Source of the DNA: Cyprinodon diabolis
Taxonomy: Eukaryota; Chordata; Actinopteri; Cyprinodontiformes; Cyprinodontidae
Direction of reading: 5' to 3'
DNA length: 64,000 nucleotides
NCBI GenBank assembly: GCA_030533445.1
Contig: CM060062.1
Span: forward strand, 3,088,456-3,152,455
A program made the translations under genes and the position numbers. The notes under the pieces were generated by a model that saw nothing but the letters and a program-made list of their open reading frames with translations, was not told the DNA's origin and did no database searches. Positions 1 to 13,900 of this stretch are shown piece by piece. The first letter of the stretch is position 1. Every line of letters starts with the position of its first letter.

Positions 1-1906
1 TGCAATGGTTTCAGGTTTAGAAGCTCAAATAAACCTTTAATGGACTGATCCTTTCAGACTTTTATCTGCATCCAAAACCTCCTTATATAAGCTTCTTATT
101 TTAAACAAAGAGCGAATGTCTGACTTTTTTGGCCAGAGAGGTGGGGAGAGAGGCCAGATGAAGCCGGGGACATTTTACTCCAACACGAAGAGCTGCCTGT
201 GTCCTCATGCTTTAGTCTGGCCATATTAAGAAAGTCCCTCAGACTGAAGCAGAGCAGAGCTCACAGATAGATTTAGGGAAACCTGGACCTCTTCCCGGTT
301 CTTCACTTCCCGTCCGATAATGACAACAGGAGGCCGTGTGTCTCTATGCTCATCTTTGCAGCTGAGTTACATTAAGACGTCCATTTTGCCAGTTTCTCTG
401 CTAAATGCTTGTTTTCTGTCCTCCAGAGAGATCTTAGATTGGCGTGCTGCATCATCACGCCTTGTTAACCAGACCTGGCTGATCCTGATGATTTAGAGAA
501 TCCTTTACTTCCTGCTGGCCTTTTTGGCAGAGATTCAGGAAAACAAACATGTCACCCCACTCACACTCTTCATAAAACCATGCAGCAGTTTCCTCGTATG
601 GGATCAAGAATTTATCCTGCCCCGCACCCCCCCCCCCCACACACACACACACACACACCCTCACACACACACAGGAGCATTTAAAGCCTCTCACGCCCTA
701 CTCTATCTCCAAACACAGCCTTTTAAGGTAAGCTCTCCCATCCTCTGCCTCCCTTCCTTCTCTTTCTTTTCTCTCTCTGACTTTGTTTCTATATTTCTAT
801 ATTTGTTTCTATATTTCAGACTGAACCCCCCCCCCCCCCCCAAATGAGAACGTTGCTGAAGTCCCTGCTGACCACAGCTCCTATCTTTTCCCCTTATCTA
901 AGCAGAGAGGATTTTAGAACAGAGTGATGAGCTGCCAATAAAAGCGAGGAGAGCAAACAGACCCTCAGATGGACTCTGGTTAGTGCAGACTGGGCTATAA
1001 TCATTACTTCAATCAAGTCTGATGGTACAATTTAAGCAATCCCTATATTCTGATAAGAGGCGTAAGCGTCTCTGTTTGCTGAACTGTGTTTCTGTGTTAA
1101 GATGTGCTCTGATAGCCACGACTATATAAGGAGGGAGGAATCTGTTGCTCTTCGTCTCTCCCTCCAAACTTTCTGCCTTTTTTTCCCTTCTGCCAAATTT
1201 TCTGGATTTTTCTCTGCTGGTGTCTCTTCATGTCATTAAGCCAAAGCTCTGATAAGCTGGACCCACACGGGGAGACAGAGAAAGGCAGCTCTGACTCACA
1301 GCCTCGTCACTGTTCAGTCAGAGGTTTACGGCTGTTTCTCACCCGGCTGACTGGGAGTTCATACAGTCACACCTGTGCTGCTTTTCCTCTGGCTGTTCGG
1401 GCCTGTCTCATGACGACAGCCGTCCTGTTCTTCTCCGTCTCGACTTCATTCAGTGAAAACAGATGTTTGAAGAAACAAATAATGACATCATCGGCTGGGA
1501 GAATTTGAAAACCACGCATTCCCGCTATGTTTGAAAGATTTCCGGTTTCAGAGAGCAGCAGGGTGTTCTGCTTGTTTCTCACCCCTCCTACTCTGACTGT
1601 ATTTACTATAGAACTATATTTGCATTTAATATTGATGAGGCTGATCTCTAACCAGTCAGGACAAATTGTTGTCTGATTCCATTTTTTTTTTCATTTAATG
1701 AGCTCAGGCATCATGGACTCAGACATGTGTTAAAGATTAGCAGATTATTCAGCTCTGAATATTCTCTCCAGTAAGAAATCAAAGTTGAATAAAACTATCC
1801 TTTTTTATGCTAAACTTTAATTTGATCTAAATTTAGCACAGTTACAATAAGATACTTAAATCAGCCAAACATTTGCTGTTTAATAGGGTCGACTGAATCA
1901 TATGTG
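1..1906. other. Left-edge region without a recognisable gene
   Basis: I see no convincing exon. The stretch holds a C-run followed by a CA/AC microsatellite (about 630-675), a second C-run (about 826-841), and a TATA-like word 'ACTATATAAGGAGG' near 1119-1132 followed by a pyrimidine-rich stretch. The TATA-like word could be a promoter, but no open frame with exon character follows it. The short open frames here have no family I recognise. Confidence 0.4.
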
Positions 1907-2308
1907 TTAAACTTCTAGCTGGCGGCTCCCATGCTGAGAACTCCTGCAGGAGACGATGAACTGGCCGTTCCAGTGTTTGGGCAGCTTTGCTCTATGGTCT
2001 CTACGCTCCGTCCCCAGCCTCTCTTTCATCCGAAACGGCTCCCCCTTTCTTTTGGGGGGCAGCTGGGTGTTGGAGATGGGGTTGGGATGTGAGGGTGGAT
2101 GGGGGGGTCTGCCCCTGGTGGAGGATGGAGAACAGGTCTGAATGATATCCTGGATATCTGAGGGATGCCTGCTGCTCTGGAAGCTTTTTAGATCTTCACT
2201 TTGGTTCTCTGTTGTCTTCTTTTTGCTGTTCTCTTTTTTCTGAGACTTGTTTACTAGCGAGAAGGGAGATTTGTCAGTTTGCCAAAATAACCCAATAGAG
2301 GGTCCCAT
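1907..2308 (-). other. Uncharacterised 133-codon open frame
   Basis: An open frame of 133 codons, rich in Lys, Ser, Pro and Arg. The C-terminal half is basic, with 'PPKRKGEPFRMKERLG' and 'RRDHRAKLPKHWNG'. I recognise no family. It could be a terminal exon of a gene reading leftward out of the window, or chance. It lies next to a decayed LINE fragment on the same strand, so a transposon origin is also possible. No signal peptide or membrane segment is visible. Confidence 0.15.
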
Positions 2309-2328
2309 ACTCTGTAAAATTTTTTGGT

Positions 2329-2760
2329 TTATCCTTTCAAAAAATATTTAACTTTTTCGATTTTTAGGAGCATCATTATATCCGTGAGCCACCTTGCTGC
2401 CTTGGGTGGAAATTGGGATTTCCATTCCAGAAGTATTCTCCTTCGAGCAATCAGAGTTGCAAAAGCAATAACATTTTCCTTTCTAGAAATCGCAGAGTCA
2501 ACCCCAAAAATAGCCATTAAAGGAGCAGGTTTTAGATGTAGGCCAAACGCATTGTTTAAAATCCCAAATACTGAATTCCAATAATAGAAGTTGTTTTTTT
2601 ATATATATTTTAACAAAAATTTTTGCAACTATCTTTTGCAAACATTTGACTTGTCTGCTTGAAGTAGCAGTGAATATTGTGAAAGAGTCCATGAAGGACA
2701 TCCTTCAAATCTTTTAATAAGAACCTAATCTGGAGACGACCTACAAATGCATCCTTGAAA
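2329..2760 (-). pseudogene. Decayed L1/Tx1-type LINE ORF2 C-terminal fragment
   Basis: On the minus strand, segments read like the C-terminal end of ORF2 of fish L1/Tx1-clade non-LTR retrotransposons: 'VIAFATLIARRRILLEWKS' followed by 'LLKIEKVKYFLKG'. Upstream pieces fall in other frames with stops, so the fragment is not functional. Known for the family: this region follows the reverse transcriptase. Inference: an old 5'-truncated copy. A better preserved relative of the same broad clade lies at 33103-37889. Confidence 0.55.
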
Positions 2761-5644
2761 GGATGCAGCCTCCAAAGGCAGATAGATTTAAACCTTCTGT
2801 CCGTTATTTTTATGCCGAGTCTAATGTACAAACTGGATGCCCAGATCTACTTTGCACATTTGTCTGCTTGCATCATGGCCAGCTCATAAATGACCAGTTT
2901 AACTTCCAGCTCATGCTGCAGGGGATCCTCCAGGAGAGTTTGGGATGGAGAAGGTGGAGGAAAGCTGTATGAAGCTGCATTTAGTGATGTTTCCTGACCT
3001 TTTAGCATGTGCTAAAGCTTTGTCTAACCCATAAAAACATACATGGTCTATGATGTGAAGCAATAAGTTCAGCTTAAAATGCCTCATTAATTATACCAGA
3101 GTTAGAGAATAAACAACAAGAACAAACTGGTCCTGTTTGTTAATCTGGCCCAAAACAAACTGACATCTTTCCAATGTAACCCATCCGTTGTCATGAGCAA
3201 TTCACCCAGTAGCAAAGTGTGGGAGGGCTAAGCCTCCTGCACGCTGTGGCCTTTGGATTCTGCTTTGTCTTACTTTTTTAGTTTTTTTGTCACACAGGAC
3301 TGTGGAAAATCTGAATAAAAGCTAAGCTAAAGTTACTCATTAGTTTGTTTTAAAAATCCCCTTTAAGTTCTGTATAACCAAAATGCCCAAATATTTGAAC
3401 TGATTATAGCGAAGTTTGAAAGAGGCCAACGCAAACAAAGGTTTCCCTGTTGTTGTTCCAACCAACATTGCATTTATCTTTCAAATCCACCTTATTTCCA
3501 GAAATGGCCCTACAGGCTTTAAGGAGGGCTGGAGATCAAAGGAGGCTAATTTAAAAGGTTTGAGATAAACAGAATCATGTCACCAGCATAAAGGAAGACT
3601 TTCTGTTTGAATTCTATTCAGTTTACTGTATTTCTATAGCTCCAATCCGCTAACACTGTGATGATATATAATAGAAATGAAGTGAACTGGATTTAATTAC
3701 TTTAGGGACATCAGATGATGTATTGATAAAGAAAAACGGTGAAAAGCACAGTCAGAGCTGCGAGGAGTTTATTGTTGGTGTGACAATCATCTGTTCCTCC
3801 AACTGTTAACTACAGCATCAATGATCGGCAGATATAGAGGGCCCCCGAGCCAGACTTTGCTTTGGGCCCCGTGGAAGTTTGTGCCGGCCCCAGAGGGACA
3901 GGTACCGTTAGGTTGCAGTTTTCATTATAACGTACGCAGATATTTCCCTAATTTTGGGGTCTTTATGTTATGCAGCTCAGATAAAAGCTTACTGTTCAAA
4001 TGGTAAAACACTAAATGTGCATCAGTCTGTCGGTTTTACCTCAGCCTGAGCAACAAACATTAGAAACTACAGGATTTTTGCCACAGGAAATGAGGCCATG
4101 TTTAGCTTTCAGAGGCAGAGAGAAATAAGCCCAAACATTCGCGGTTTGATGTGAATCCAGAAGAAGAGTAGTGGGATTTAGTCCAAGTAAGGAACACGTT
4201 TCCTGGAAGCTGCATGATTGCATCAAACTCTCTCTTTAGTAGCTTCATCAGATTGTGTAACATTGGTTTGCTGACTTAGGTCTTCTGTGTCCAAACAATT
4301 GTCTGGGGAGGGAAATCGAAAAGTTGCCACGGAGACCGAGCTAAAGAAAAACACAACAGCAGAATCTGACTCATCCCTTCTTGCCATCGTTCTTATCATT
4401 TATCCCTGGTTATGTTGACATTCCTGCTCATTGCTTCAGAGCTTCGACCTCACAAGTCAGCACAGCATGAGGAGAAAACATCCAGAGTCAATAGGAAACG
4501 ACTGTCTTGCTTTATTCTTGCATATTTAGCAATATTTCCAGGTGAACTGTGGAGCCTGTGCTGCAAATCAGCCATTTCTGTCTTAGAACTACAGACAACC
4601 AGCTCTGTCTGTTCCACAAAACTTTTCACCCCATAAAACCATTAAAAAATCCAAACTTCTTTTTCAAATCACCGGATATTGTTGGTTTCATCTGTTTGCT
4701 TTAACGATTCCAAAGGATCTGGGTTGTTTTATTTTCTCATGTATTTAATCAGAGAGCTGCGCTGCTCTGCATGGCTCTGTCTCTGCTCGTCTCTGCAGGT
4801 CTGTGTGTCAGGCTCAAATGTTTCAGTAATGAGATCATATGATGTCATGCAGTTCAACCAAGAGCAGCCTGGCCTGAAACCCATATGGGGAGGACTGTTA
4901 ATGTTTGTGCAAAGATTCAAAACCTGCAATCTGGGTAAGTCAGTCAGTGAGGCAGGTATGTCCATCTCCTGTAAACCAGCCTGTAGCAGAGGCTGGATGC
5001 ATCCGATCCGAGGTAATGCAGGAATATCATGTTGTTTTTGTCACAGACCGCAGATGTGAACAAATCCTCCTGGTTTTAAAACTTAAACAGAGTTAGGAGG
5101 TGATGATAAGGCTGCCAATAAACAGGTACTAAACGTGAAAAAAGAAAACTTCAAAACTCCATAGGAAGGATGAGAGTAGCTGGATTTAAAAGAAAACATT
5201 GGAAGGGATCCTCTTATATGCAGAAACTTATATAACATTTGTAAAAAATATATATATTAAAATAACAATGAACAGAATCCTAGTTGGAAATTGAGAAAAA
5301 ATAACCTAATTATAGTAGGAATGAAGGTTCTGCATTGTGATTAGTCATAGTTTACCTGACAGTGTTGAAAATATCTGCAAGTGATCCACATAAAGAGATA
5401 TGAATAAAAGTAAACATTTTGCCCCAAAAGGAAAACAAAGCTGTATAGCTGGGGTTGCCATTAACATTCACTATGAAGCATGAAAGTGGCAGAATCATGC
5501 TGTGGGAAAGAAAATCACTGACCACCTGGGGAGATAGTTAGTCATTAGGAATACCTGCTGCTAAAGTTAGCCTGTTTACCTTTGGTTTGTGGAAAACAAC
5601 AAAGGACCTCAGGATACTGCAAAGCAATGCTGAAATGTTCTGTT
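2761..5644. other. Intergenic stretch, no gene seen
   Basis: No exon, RNA gene or clear repeat boundary was found. Sequence is AT-rich with scattered short open frames (for example 4679-5059) that lack family motifs. Some of it may be unrecognised old repeat. Confidence 0.35.
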
Positions 5645-6110
5645 TTAAAAACAATTTAGTTTAATTCAGTTTATCTATATGCCACCAATTCACAACACGC
5701 ACCATCTCCTTACAGAGACACCGACATCAGATCATCCAGTTAGACTAAAGCTTCAAAGTTTCCTGTCTAAGGAAAACCAGCTGATTGCATCCAGTCATTG
5801 ACTCTTCAGGATCTGTTCTACCTAGATGAGCAAGCAGAGACAGTAGATATTGACTTAGATTGTGTCATTGACTCTGCAGCAATCCCTCACACCGAGCATG
5901 CCGCAGCAATAGTGGAGAGGAACCAGAACCAGGCTCAGTGTGAGCGGCCATCTGCTGAGGCTGACTGGGGTTCAAGGAGACAGAAGCAGACATAGAAAAA
6001 GAAGCATAGATACAAAAGGCAACTGTCAACCAGCTCCACAGGCGGCCCCGTCCAGAAAACACACAGCCAGGCAGACGAGCTCTCATGTCAGAGGATGGTC
6101 GCTCACACTG
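5645..6110 (-). repeat. L2-type LINE 3'-end fragment
   Basis: Read on the minus strand this matches the 3' end of the L2-like LINE seen also at 20288, 43302 and 62549. Shared words on + are 'GGCTCAGTGTGAGCGGCCAT' and 'GGTTCAAGGAGACAGAAGCA'. The left end holds the degraded tail 'TTTAATTCAGTTTATCTATA'. A short internal repetition around 'CATTGACTCT' (about 5796 and 5866) suggests a small duplication. It is non-coding debris. Confidence 0.7.
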
Positions 6111-8078
6111 GGCCTGGTTCTGCTGGAGGTTTCTTCCTGTTCCTCTCCACTATCGATTGACCTGATTCATGCACATCTTAGTATTCCCGAGGAGTTCTAT
6201 TCTGCACTGGAAAGCCATTGGCCATCAGCGCCACCTCCAGGAAGCGCCTGGCTGGACTGCGCTGCGTCTGCTCAGTAACTAACATCCTACTTCCTGCAAT
6301 AAGCCAGCCGTCATGTGAGGCCCTTTTAGAAGCTAATCTGCACGCTGACAGCAGCTGTTTTATTTTTAGAGTAATGTCTAAGTTAGGAAAAGAGTTTTGT
6401 TTTGTTTTAGGTGTTTTATTGTTTGTTTTTGCTGTCAGAGAATTGGACGTTTTTCAATGGAGCCTAATGACACCGATCCTGCATGAAATGGGCACGAAAG
6501 GAAACTAATGTCTTTCTTCTTGATTAGAAAAATAGCTTCAGAAAACTTCCAACGTTTCATAACAGATTAATCCTCCGTTCATCAAAAGCAATATTTAATT
6601 ATATGTATGCATGCATATATTTGCCTTTAGCAGGTTTTAAAAACAGGATAGGATCTTTCTTTATTGCTTTATCACTAGTTTAACTGATTGTTGCTACAGA
6701 CTGCAGTAAATAAATAATAGGACGTGTATCTGTGTATTTCCCTCTGAATCATCCTTCCCAATCAGACAGCATACCTCTCTGTTTTATCCAAACACATTTT
6801 GTGTTTTATTCATTGATATTCATCCCTGATACTCTGACATTTCTTTATAACATTTTTCTGTTGGAACAGCAGCTTTCTTGTTGAGGTTAAAGGGATTTAC
6901 AGCTAAACTGGAAAGAAATATTTAATGTGACATAAAAACTACCAGAAAAGCAGCAACAACTACGCACATTAGACTGGTTTAAAAACATATTTTTATATCT
7001 GTAGAAATGTTCTCATAGCCCTTTATATGTAAACTATAAACCCAAAGGTTTAATCCTTAACAGAAATTATTCAAAATTGATTCAAAGGCTCATATTTTCA
7101 TCTAAATTTCTTTTTTCTTCAAATCCCAAATATTTCATAAAATATTGTTTTCTTAGGATTTGATCACAGATGATAAGACTAAAGTTGCTTCTTTTCCTTC
7201 AGTCAGACCGTCTGCTTTGTTCTAATCTCCAACAGTTTGCTTTTTAAATATACAGCAGATATTGTTATATATTCAATTAGAATGATATGATTTTGAGTGA
7301 TAATTTTCCTGTTTTGTTAAAACAAAGAGGACATTTTTAAAACACCTTATTTTGCCTTTAGAACATAAAAAGGTGCAAAAATATTATAAATTTGAAGGCT
7401 GTGAAGCTGGTATTGACCAGTGGATATCAGAACATGTATCTCCCGACACATTTCCGTTATGTTAGCACCTCACAGGGTGTTAGCTCACACGCCCTGCTGC
7501 TCAGATGCAGATGGTTGAGTGTGACGATGATAGAGGATGTGTAATCCCGTTACCACACAGGACAAACTGATTCAATTAAAAAGTCTCATTGTTGGGATCC
7601 ACCTGGTTTTCTAGGGAAATCAACCTGAATAAAGCGATGAAGCCATGAAGCTGAGCTGTAGCCCTCAGGAAGTGAGTGCATGCGAGGCCAGGCTCCTCTG
7701 CAGTGACGGATGACGGCTGGGGTTGTAGGAGGGTGTGGTTGGCACAGAAAGCCACTGACTGCTGCTCTTCTGCTTCTGTTTTTAGGCCAGTCAGCAGCTA
7801 TTGTTTGCTAAACGTGTTTCTGATGGTTGCGGTGATCGTCATGTTAACAACCTCTGTCTCTAACAACCAAGTCACCAAACAAACTTTTTCTTTTTTTCCT
7901 TTTTAAATATGACATTTAGCATAAAACCTGAGTGAAGAGAAATCCCTGAGCAGAAGTTTGACACAGAAAGATTCCATCTAAGATTAAAGCTAAATATACA
8001 TTTTTCTCTGCTGAATAATGATCAGGAAAATAATCCACCAATGATCACATTACAAACTTTAAGGCATTATGCATAAGA
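6111..8078. other. Intergenic stretch, no gene seen
   Basis: AT-rich sequence with no recognised exon, RNA or bounded repeat. The open frame at 7676-7906 has a hydrophobic stretch but no family signature or exon context. Confidence 0.35.
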
Positions 8079-10991
8079 TGATGGATGGATGGATGGATGG
8101 ATGGATGGATGGATGGATGGATGGATGGATGATTGATGGATGGATGATGGATGGATGGATGGATGGATGGATGGATGGATGGATGGATGGATGATTGATG
8201 GATGGATGATGGATGGATGGATGGATGATGGATGGATGGATGGATGATGGATGGATGATTGATGGATGGATGGATGGATGGATGGATGGATGTTGGATGG
8301 ATGGATGGATGATTGATGGATGGATGGATGGATGATGGATGGATGATGGATGGATGATGGATGGATGGATGGATGGATGATAGATGGATGTTGGATGGAT
8401 GGATGGATGATGGATGGATGGATGATGGATGGATGATTGATGGATGGATGATGGATGGATGGATGTTGGATGGATGGATGATGGATGGATGGATGATTGA
8501 TGGATGGATGGATGATTGATGGATGGATGGATGGATGGATGGATGGATGGATGGATGGATGGATGGATGGATGATGGATGGATGATGGATGGATGGATGA
8601 TGGATGGATGGATGGATGGATGGATGGATGGATGATTGATGGATGGATGATGGATGGATGGATGGATGGATGGATGGATGGATGATTGATGGATGGATGA
8701 TGGATGGATGGATGGATGATGGATGGATGGATGGATGATTGATGGATGGATGATGGATGGATGATTGATGGATGGATGGATGGATGGATGATTGATGGAT
8801 GGATGGATGGATGGATGATGGATGGATGGATGGATGGATGATAGATGGATGTTGGATGGATGGATGGATGATGGATGGATGGATGATGGATGGATGATTG
8901 ATGGATGGATGATGGATGGATGGATGTTGGATGGATGGATGATGGATGGATGGATGATTGATGGATGGATGGATGATTGATGGATGGATGGATGGATGGA
9001 TGGATGATGGATGGATGATGGATGGATGGATGATGGATGGATGGATGATGGATGGATGATGGATGGATGGATGATGGATGGATGGTGGATGGATGGATGG
9101 ATGGATGATTGATGGATGGATGGATGATGGATGGATGGATGGATGGATGGATGGATGGATGGATGGATGATGGATGGATGGTGGATGGATGGATAGATGG
9201 ATGATGGATGGATGATGGATGGATGGATGGATGGATGGATGGATGATGGATGATGGATGGATGGATGATGGATGGATGGATGGATGGATGGATGGATGGA
9301 TGGATGATGGATGATGGATGGATGGATGATGGATAGATGGATGGATGATTGATGGATGGATGATGGATGGATGGATGGATGATTGATGGATGGATGGATG
9401 GATGGATGGATGGATGATTGATGGATGGATGGATGGATGATTGATGGATGGATGGATGGATGGATGGATGATTGATGGATGGATGGATGATGGATGGATG
9501 GATGGATGGATGGATGGATGGATGGATGGATGGATGATTGATGGATGGATGATGGATGGATGGATGGATGGATGGATGGATGATGGATGGATGGATGATG
9601 GATGGATGGATGGATGGATGGATGGATGATTGATGGATGGATGGATGATGGATGGATGGGTGATGGATGGATGGATGGATGGATGATGGATGGATGGATG
9701 GATGATGGATGGATGGATGGATGGATGGATGGATGATGGATGGATGATGGATGGATGATGGATGGATGGATGGATGGATGGATGGATGGATAGATGGATG
9801 GATGATTGATGGATGGATGATGGATGGATGGATGGATGATTGATGGATGGATGGATGGATGGATGGATGATTGATGGATGGATGGATGGATGGATGGATG
9901 GATGGATGGATGGATGGATGGATGGATGATTGATGGATGGATGGATGGATGGATGATTGATGGATGGATGGATGGATGATTGATGGATGGATGATGGATG
10001 GATGGATGGATGGATGGATGATGGATGGATGGATGATGGATGGATGGATGGATGGATGGATTATTGATGGATGGATGGATGATGGATGGATGGATGGATG
10101 GATGGATGATGGATGGATGGATGATGGATGGATGGATGGATGATGGATGGATGGATGGATGGATGGATGGATGGATGATTGATGGATGATGGATGATGGA
10201 TGGATGGATGATGGATGGATGATGGATGATGGATGGATGGATGATGGATGGATGGATGGATGGATGGATGGATGGATGGATGGATGGATGGATGGATGAT
10301 GGATGGATGGATGGATGATGGATGGATGATGGATGGATGGATGGATGGATGATGGATGGATGATGGATGGATGGATGGATGGATGGATGATGGATGGATG
10401 GATGGATGGATGGATGGATGATGGATGATGGATGGATGGATGGATGGATGGATGATGGATGGATGGATGGATGGATGATGGATGGATGGATGATGGATGG
10501 ATGGATGGATGATGGATGGATGGATGGATGGATGGATGGATGATGGATGATGGATGGATGGATGATGGATGGATGGATGGATGATGGATGGATGGATGGA
10601 TGATGGATGGATGGATGATGGATGGATGATGGATGATGGATGGATGGATGGATGATGGATGGATGGATGATGGATGGATGATGGATGATTGATGGATGAT
10701 GGATGATGGATGGATGGATGATGGATGGATGATGGATGATGGATGGATGGATGATGGATGGATGGATGGATGGATGGATGGATGGATGGATGGATGATGG
10801 ATGGATGATGGATGGATGGATGGATGATGGATGGATGGATGAATGGATGGATGGATGGATGATGGATGGATGGATGATGGATGGATGGATGGATGGATGA
10901 TGGATGGATGGATGATGGATGGATGGATGGATGATGGATGGATGGATGGATGGATGGATGGATGGATGGATGATGGATGGATGGATGGATG
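8079..10991. repeat. GGAT-type microsatellite array, about 2.9 kb
   Basis: An almost uninterrupted (GGAT)n tract in which runs of the tetramer are broken by 3-bp (GAT) and 'GATT' slips, producing motifs such as 'GGATGATTGATGGATGG'. Larger blocks recur: the segment around 8396-8530 is repeated closely around 8848-8980, showing segmental duplication as well as slippage. Open frames reading Asp-Gly-Trp-Met are artefacts. It directly abuts the next minisatellite. Confidence 0.97.
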
Positions 10992-13900
10992 GGATGTTTT
11001 CCCCTCAGCGCTGTGTCAGGATGTGGGGCAACAGTGCCAATCGAGGGATTAACGGTTCAAACCCCTGCTCCGACTTTCAGTGTCATTGTGTCCTTGGGCA
11101 AGACGCTTCACCTGCATTGACTACTGATGGTGGTCAGAGGGCCCGGTGGAGCCAGTGTACGGCAGCCCCGCTTCTGTCAGTGAGCCCCAGCTGTGGCTAC
11201 AATGTAGCTTGCCACCATCAGTGTGTGACTGTGTACGTGAATGGGTGAATGACTGAATGTAGTGTAAAGCGCTTTGGTCAGGTCTCCTGACTTGAAAAAG
11301 CACTATATAAGTACAGGCTATTTACCGTTTAGAAACGTTTTCTCCTCAGCACTGTGTCAGAAACTAGAATTGGACGTTTTCCCCTTAGCACTGTGTCAGG
11401 ATGTACAATGGGACGTTTTCTCCTCAGCGCTGTGTCAGAAACTGGAATGGGACGTTTTCTCCTCAGCGCTGTGTCAGAAACTGGAATGGGACGTTTTCCC
11501 GTCAGCACTATGTTACAGACTAGAATGGGACGTTTTCCCTTCAGCGCTGTTACAGACTAGAATAGGACGTTTACCCTCAGTGCTGTCAGAGACTAGCATG
11601 GGACGTTTTTCCCCTCAGTGCTGTGTTATAGATTAGAATGGGACGTTTTCCCCTCAGTGCTGTGTTATAAAGTAGAATGGGACGATTTTCCCTCAGTGCT
11701 GTGTTATAGATTAGAATGGGACGTTTTCCCCTCAGTGCTGTGTTATAGACTAGAATAGGACGTTTACCCTCAGTGCTGTCAGAGACTAGAATGGGACGTT
11801 TTCCCCTCAGTGCTGTGTTAGACTAGCATGGGACGTTTTCCCCTCATCGCTGTGTTACAGATTAGAATGGGACGTGTTCCCCTCAGCGCCGTGTTAGACT
11901 AGCATGGGACGTTTTCCCCTCATCGCTGTGTTACAGATTAGAATGGGACGTGTTCCCCTCAGCGCCGTGTTAGACTAGCATGGGACGTTTTTCCCCTCAG
12001 TGCTGTGTTATAGATTAGAATGGGACATTTTTCCCCTCAGTGCTGTGTTATAGATTAGAATGGGACATTTTTCCCCTCAGTGCTGTGTTATAGACTAGAA
12101 TAGGACGTTTACCCTCAGTGCTGTCAGAGACTAGAATGGGACGTTTTCCCCTCAGTGCTGTGCAAGACTAGCATGGGACGTTTTCCCCTCATCACTGTGT
12201 TACAGATTAGAATGGGACGTGTTCCCCTCAGCGCCGTGTTAGACTAGCATGGGACGTTTTTCCCCTCAGTGCTGTGTTACAGATTAGAATGGGACGTGTT
12301 CCCCTCAGCGCCGTGTTAGACTAGATTGGGACGTTTTTCCCCTCAGTGCTGTGTTATAGATTAGAATGGGACATTTTTCCCCTCAGTGCTGTGTTATAGA
12401 TTAGAATGGGACGTTTTCCCCTCAGTGCTGTGTTATAGACTAGAATAGGACGTTTACCCTCAGTGCTGTCAGAGACTAGAATGGGACGTTTTCCCCTCAG
12501 TGCTGTGCAAGACTAGCATGGGACGTTTTCCCCTCATCACTGTGTTACAGATTAGAATGGGACGTGTTCCCCTCAGCGCCGTGTTAGACTAGCATGGGAC
12601 GTTTTTCCCCTCAGTGCTGTGTTACAGATTAGAATGGGACGTGTTCCCCTCAGCGCCGTGTTAGACTAGCATGGGACGTTTTTCCCCTCAGTGCTGTGTT
12701 ATAGATTAGAATGGGACATTTTTCCCCTCAGTGCTGTGTTATAGACTAGAATAGGACGTTTACCCTCAGTGCTGTCAGAGACTAGAATGGGACGTTTTCC
12801 CCTCAGTGCTGTGCAAGACTAGCATGGGACGTTTTCCCCTCATCACTGTGTTACAGATTAGAATGGGACGTGTTCCCCTCAGCGCCGTGTTAGACTAGCA
12901 TGGGACGTTTTTCCCCTCAGTGCTGTGTTACAGATTAGAATGGGACGTGTTCCCCTCAGCGCCGTGTTAGACTAGCATGGGACGTTTTTCCCCTCAGTGC
13001 TGTGTTATAGATTAGAATGGGACATTTTTCCCCTCAGTGCTGTGTTATAGATTAGAATGGGACGTTTTCCCCTCAGTGCTGTGTTATAGACTAGAATAGG
13101 ACGTTTACCCTCAGTGCTGTCAGAGACTAGAATGGGACGTTTTCCCCTCAGCGCCGTGTTAGACTAGCATGGGACGTTTTTCCCCTCAGTGCTGTGTTAT
13201 AAAGTAGAATGGGACGTGTTCCCCTCAGCGCCGTGTTAGACTAGCATGGGACGTTTTTCCCCTCAGTGCTGTGTTACAGATTAGAATGGGACGTGTTCCC
13301 CTCAGCGCCGTGTTAGACTAGCATGGGACGTTTTTCCCCTCAGTGCTGTGTTATAGATTAGAATGGGACGTTTTCCCCTCAGTGCTGTGTTATAGACTAG
13401 AATAGGACGTTTACCCTCAGTGCTGTCAGAGACTAGAATGGGACGTTTTCCCCTCAGTGCTGTGTTATAAAGTAGAATGGGACGTTTTCCCCTCAGTGCT
13501 GTGCAAGACTAGCATGGGACGTTTTCCCCTCATCGCTGTGTTACAGATTAGAATGGGACGTGTTCCCCTCAGCGCCGTGTTAGACTAGCATGGGACGTTT
13601 TTCCCCTCAGTGCTGTGTTACAGATTAGAATGGGACGTGTTCCCCTCAGCGCCGTGTTAGACTAGCATGGGACGTTTTTCCCCTCAGTGCTGTGTTATAG
13701 ATTAGAATGGGACGTTTTCCCCTCAGTGCTGTGTTATAGACTAGAATAGGACGTTTACCCTCAGTGCTGTCAGAGACTAGAATGGGACGTTTTCCCCTCA
13801 GTGCTGTGTTATAAAGTAGAATGGGACGTTTTCCCCTCAGTGCTGTGCAAGACTAGCATGGGACGTTTTCCCCTCATCGCTGTGTTACAGATTAGAATGG

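Noticed and set aside
9441..11248. Long open frames rich in Asp-Gly-Trp-Met
   Set aside because: They are the direct translation of the GGAT microsatellite; every frame stays open because of the repeat.
11274..11636. 120-codon open frame with repeated 'ALCQKLEWDVF' text
   Set aside because: It is the translation of minisatellite monomers and closes as soon as monomer length changes.
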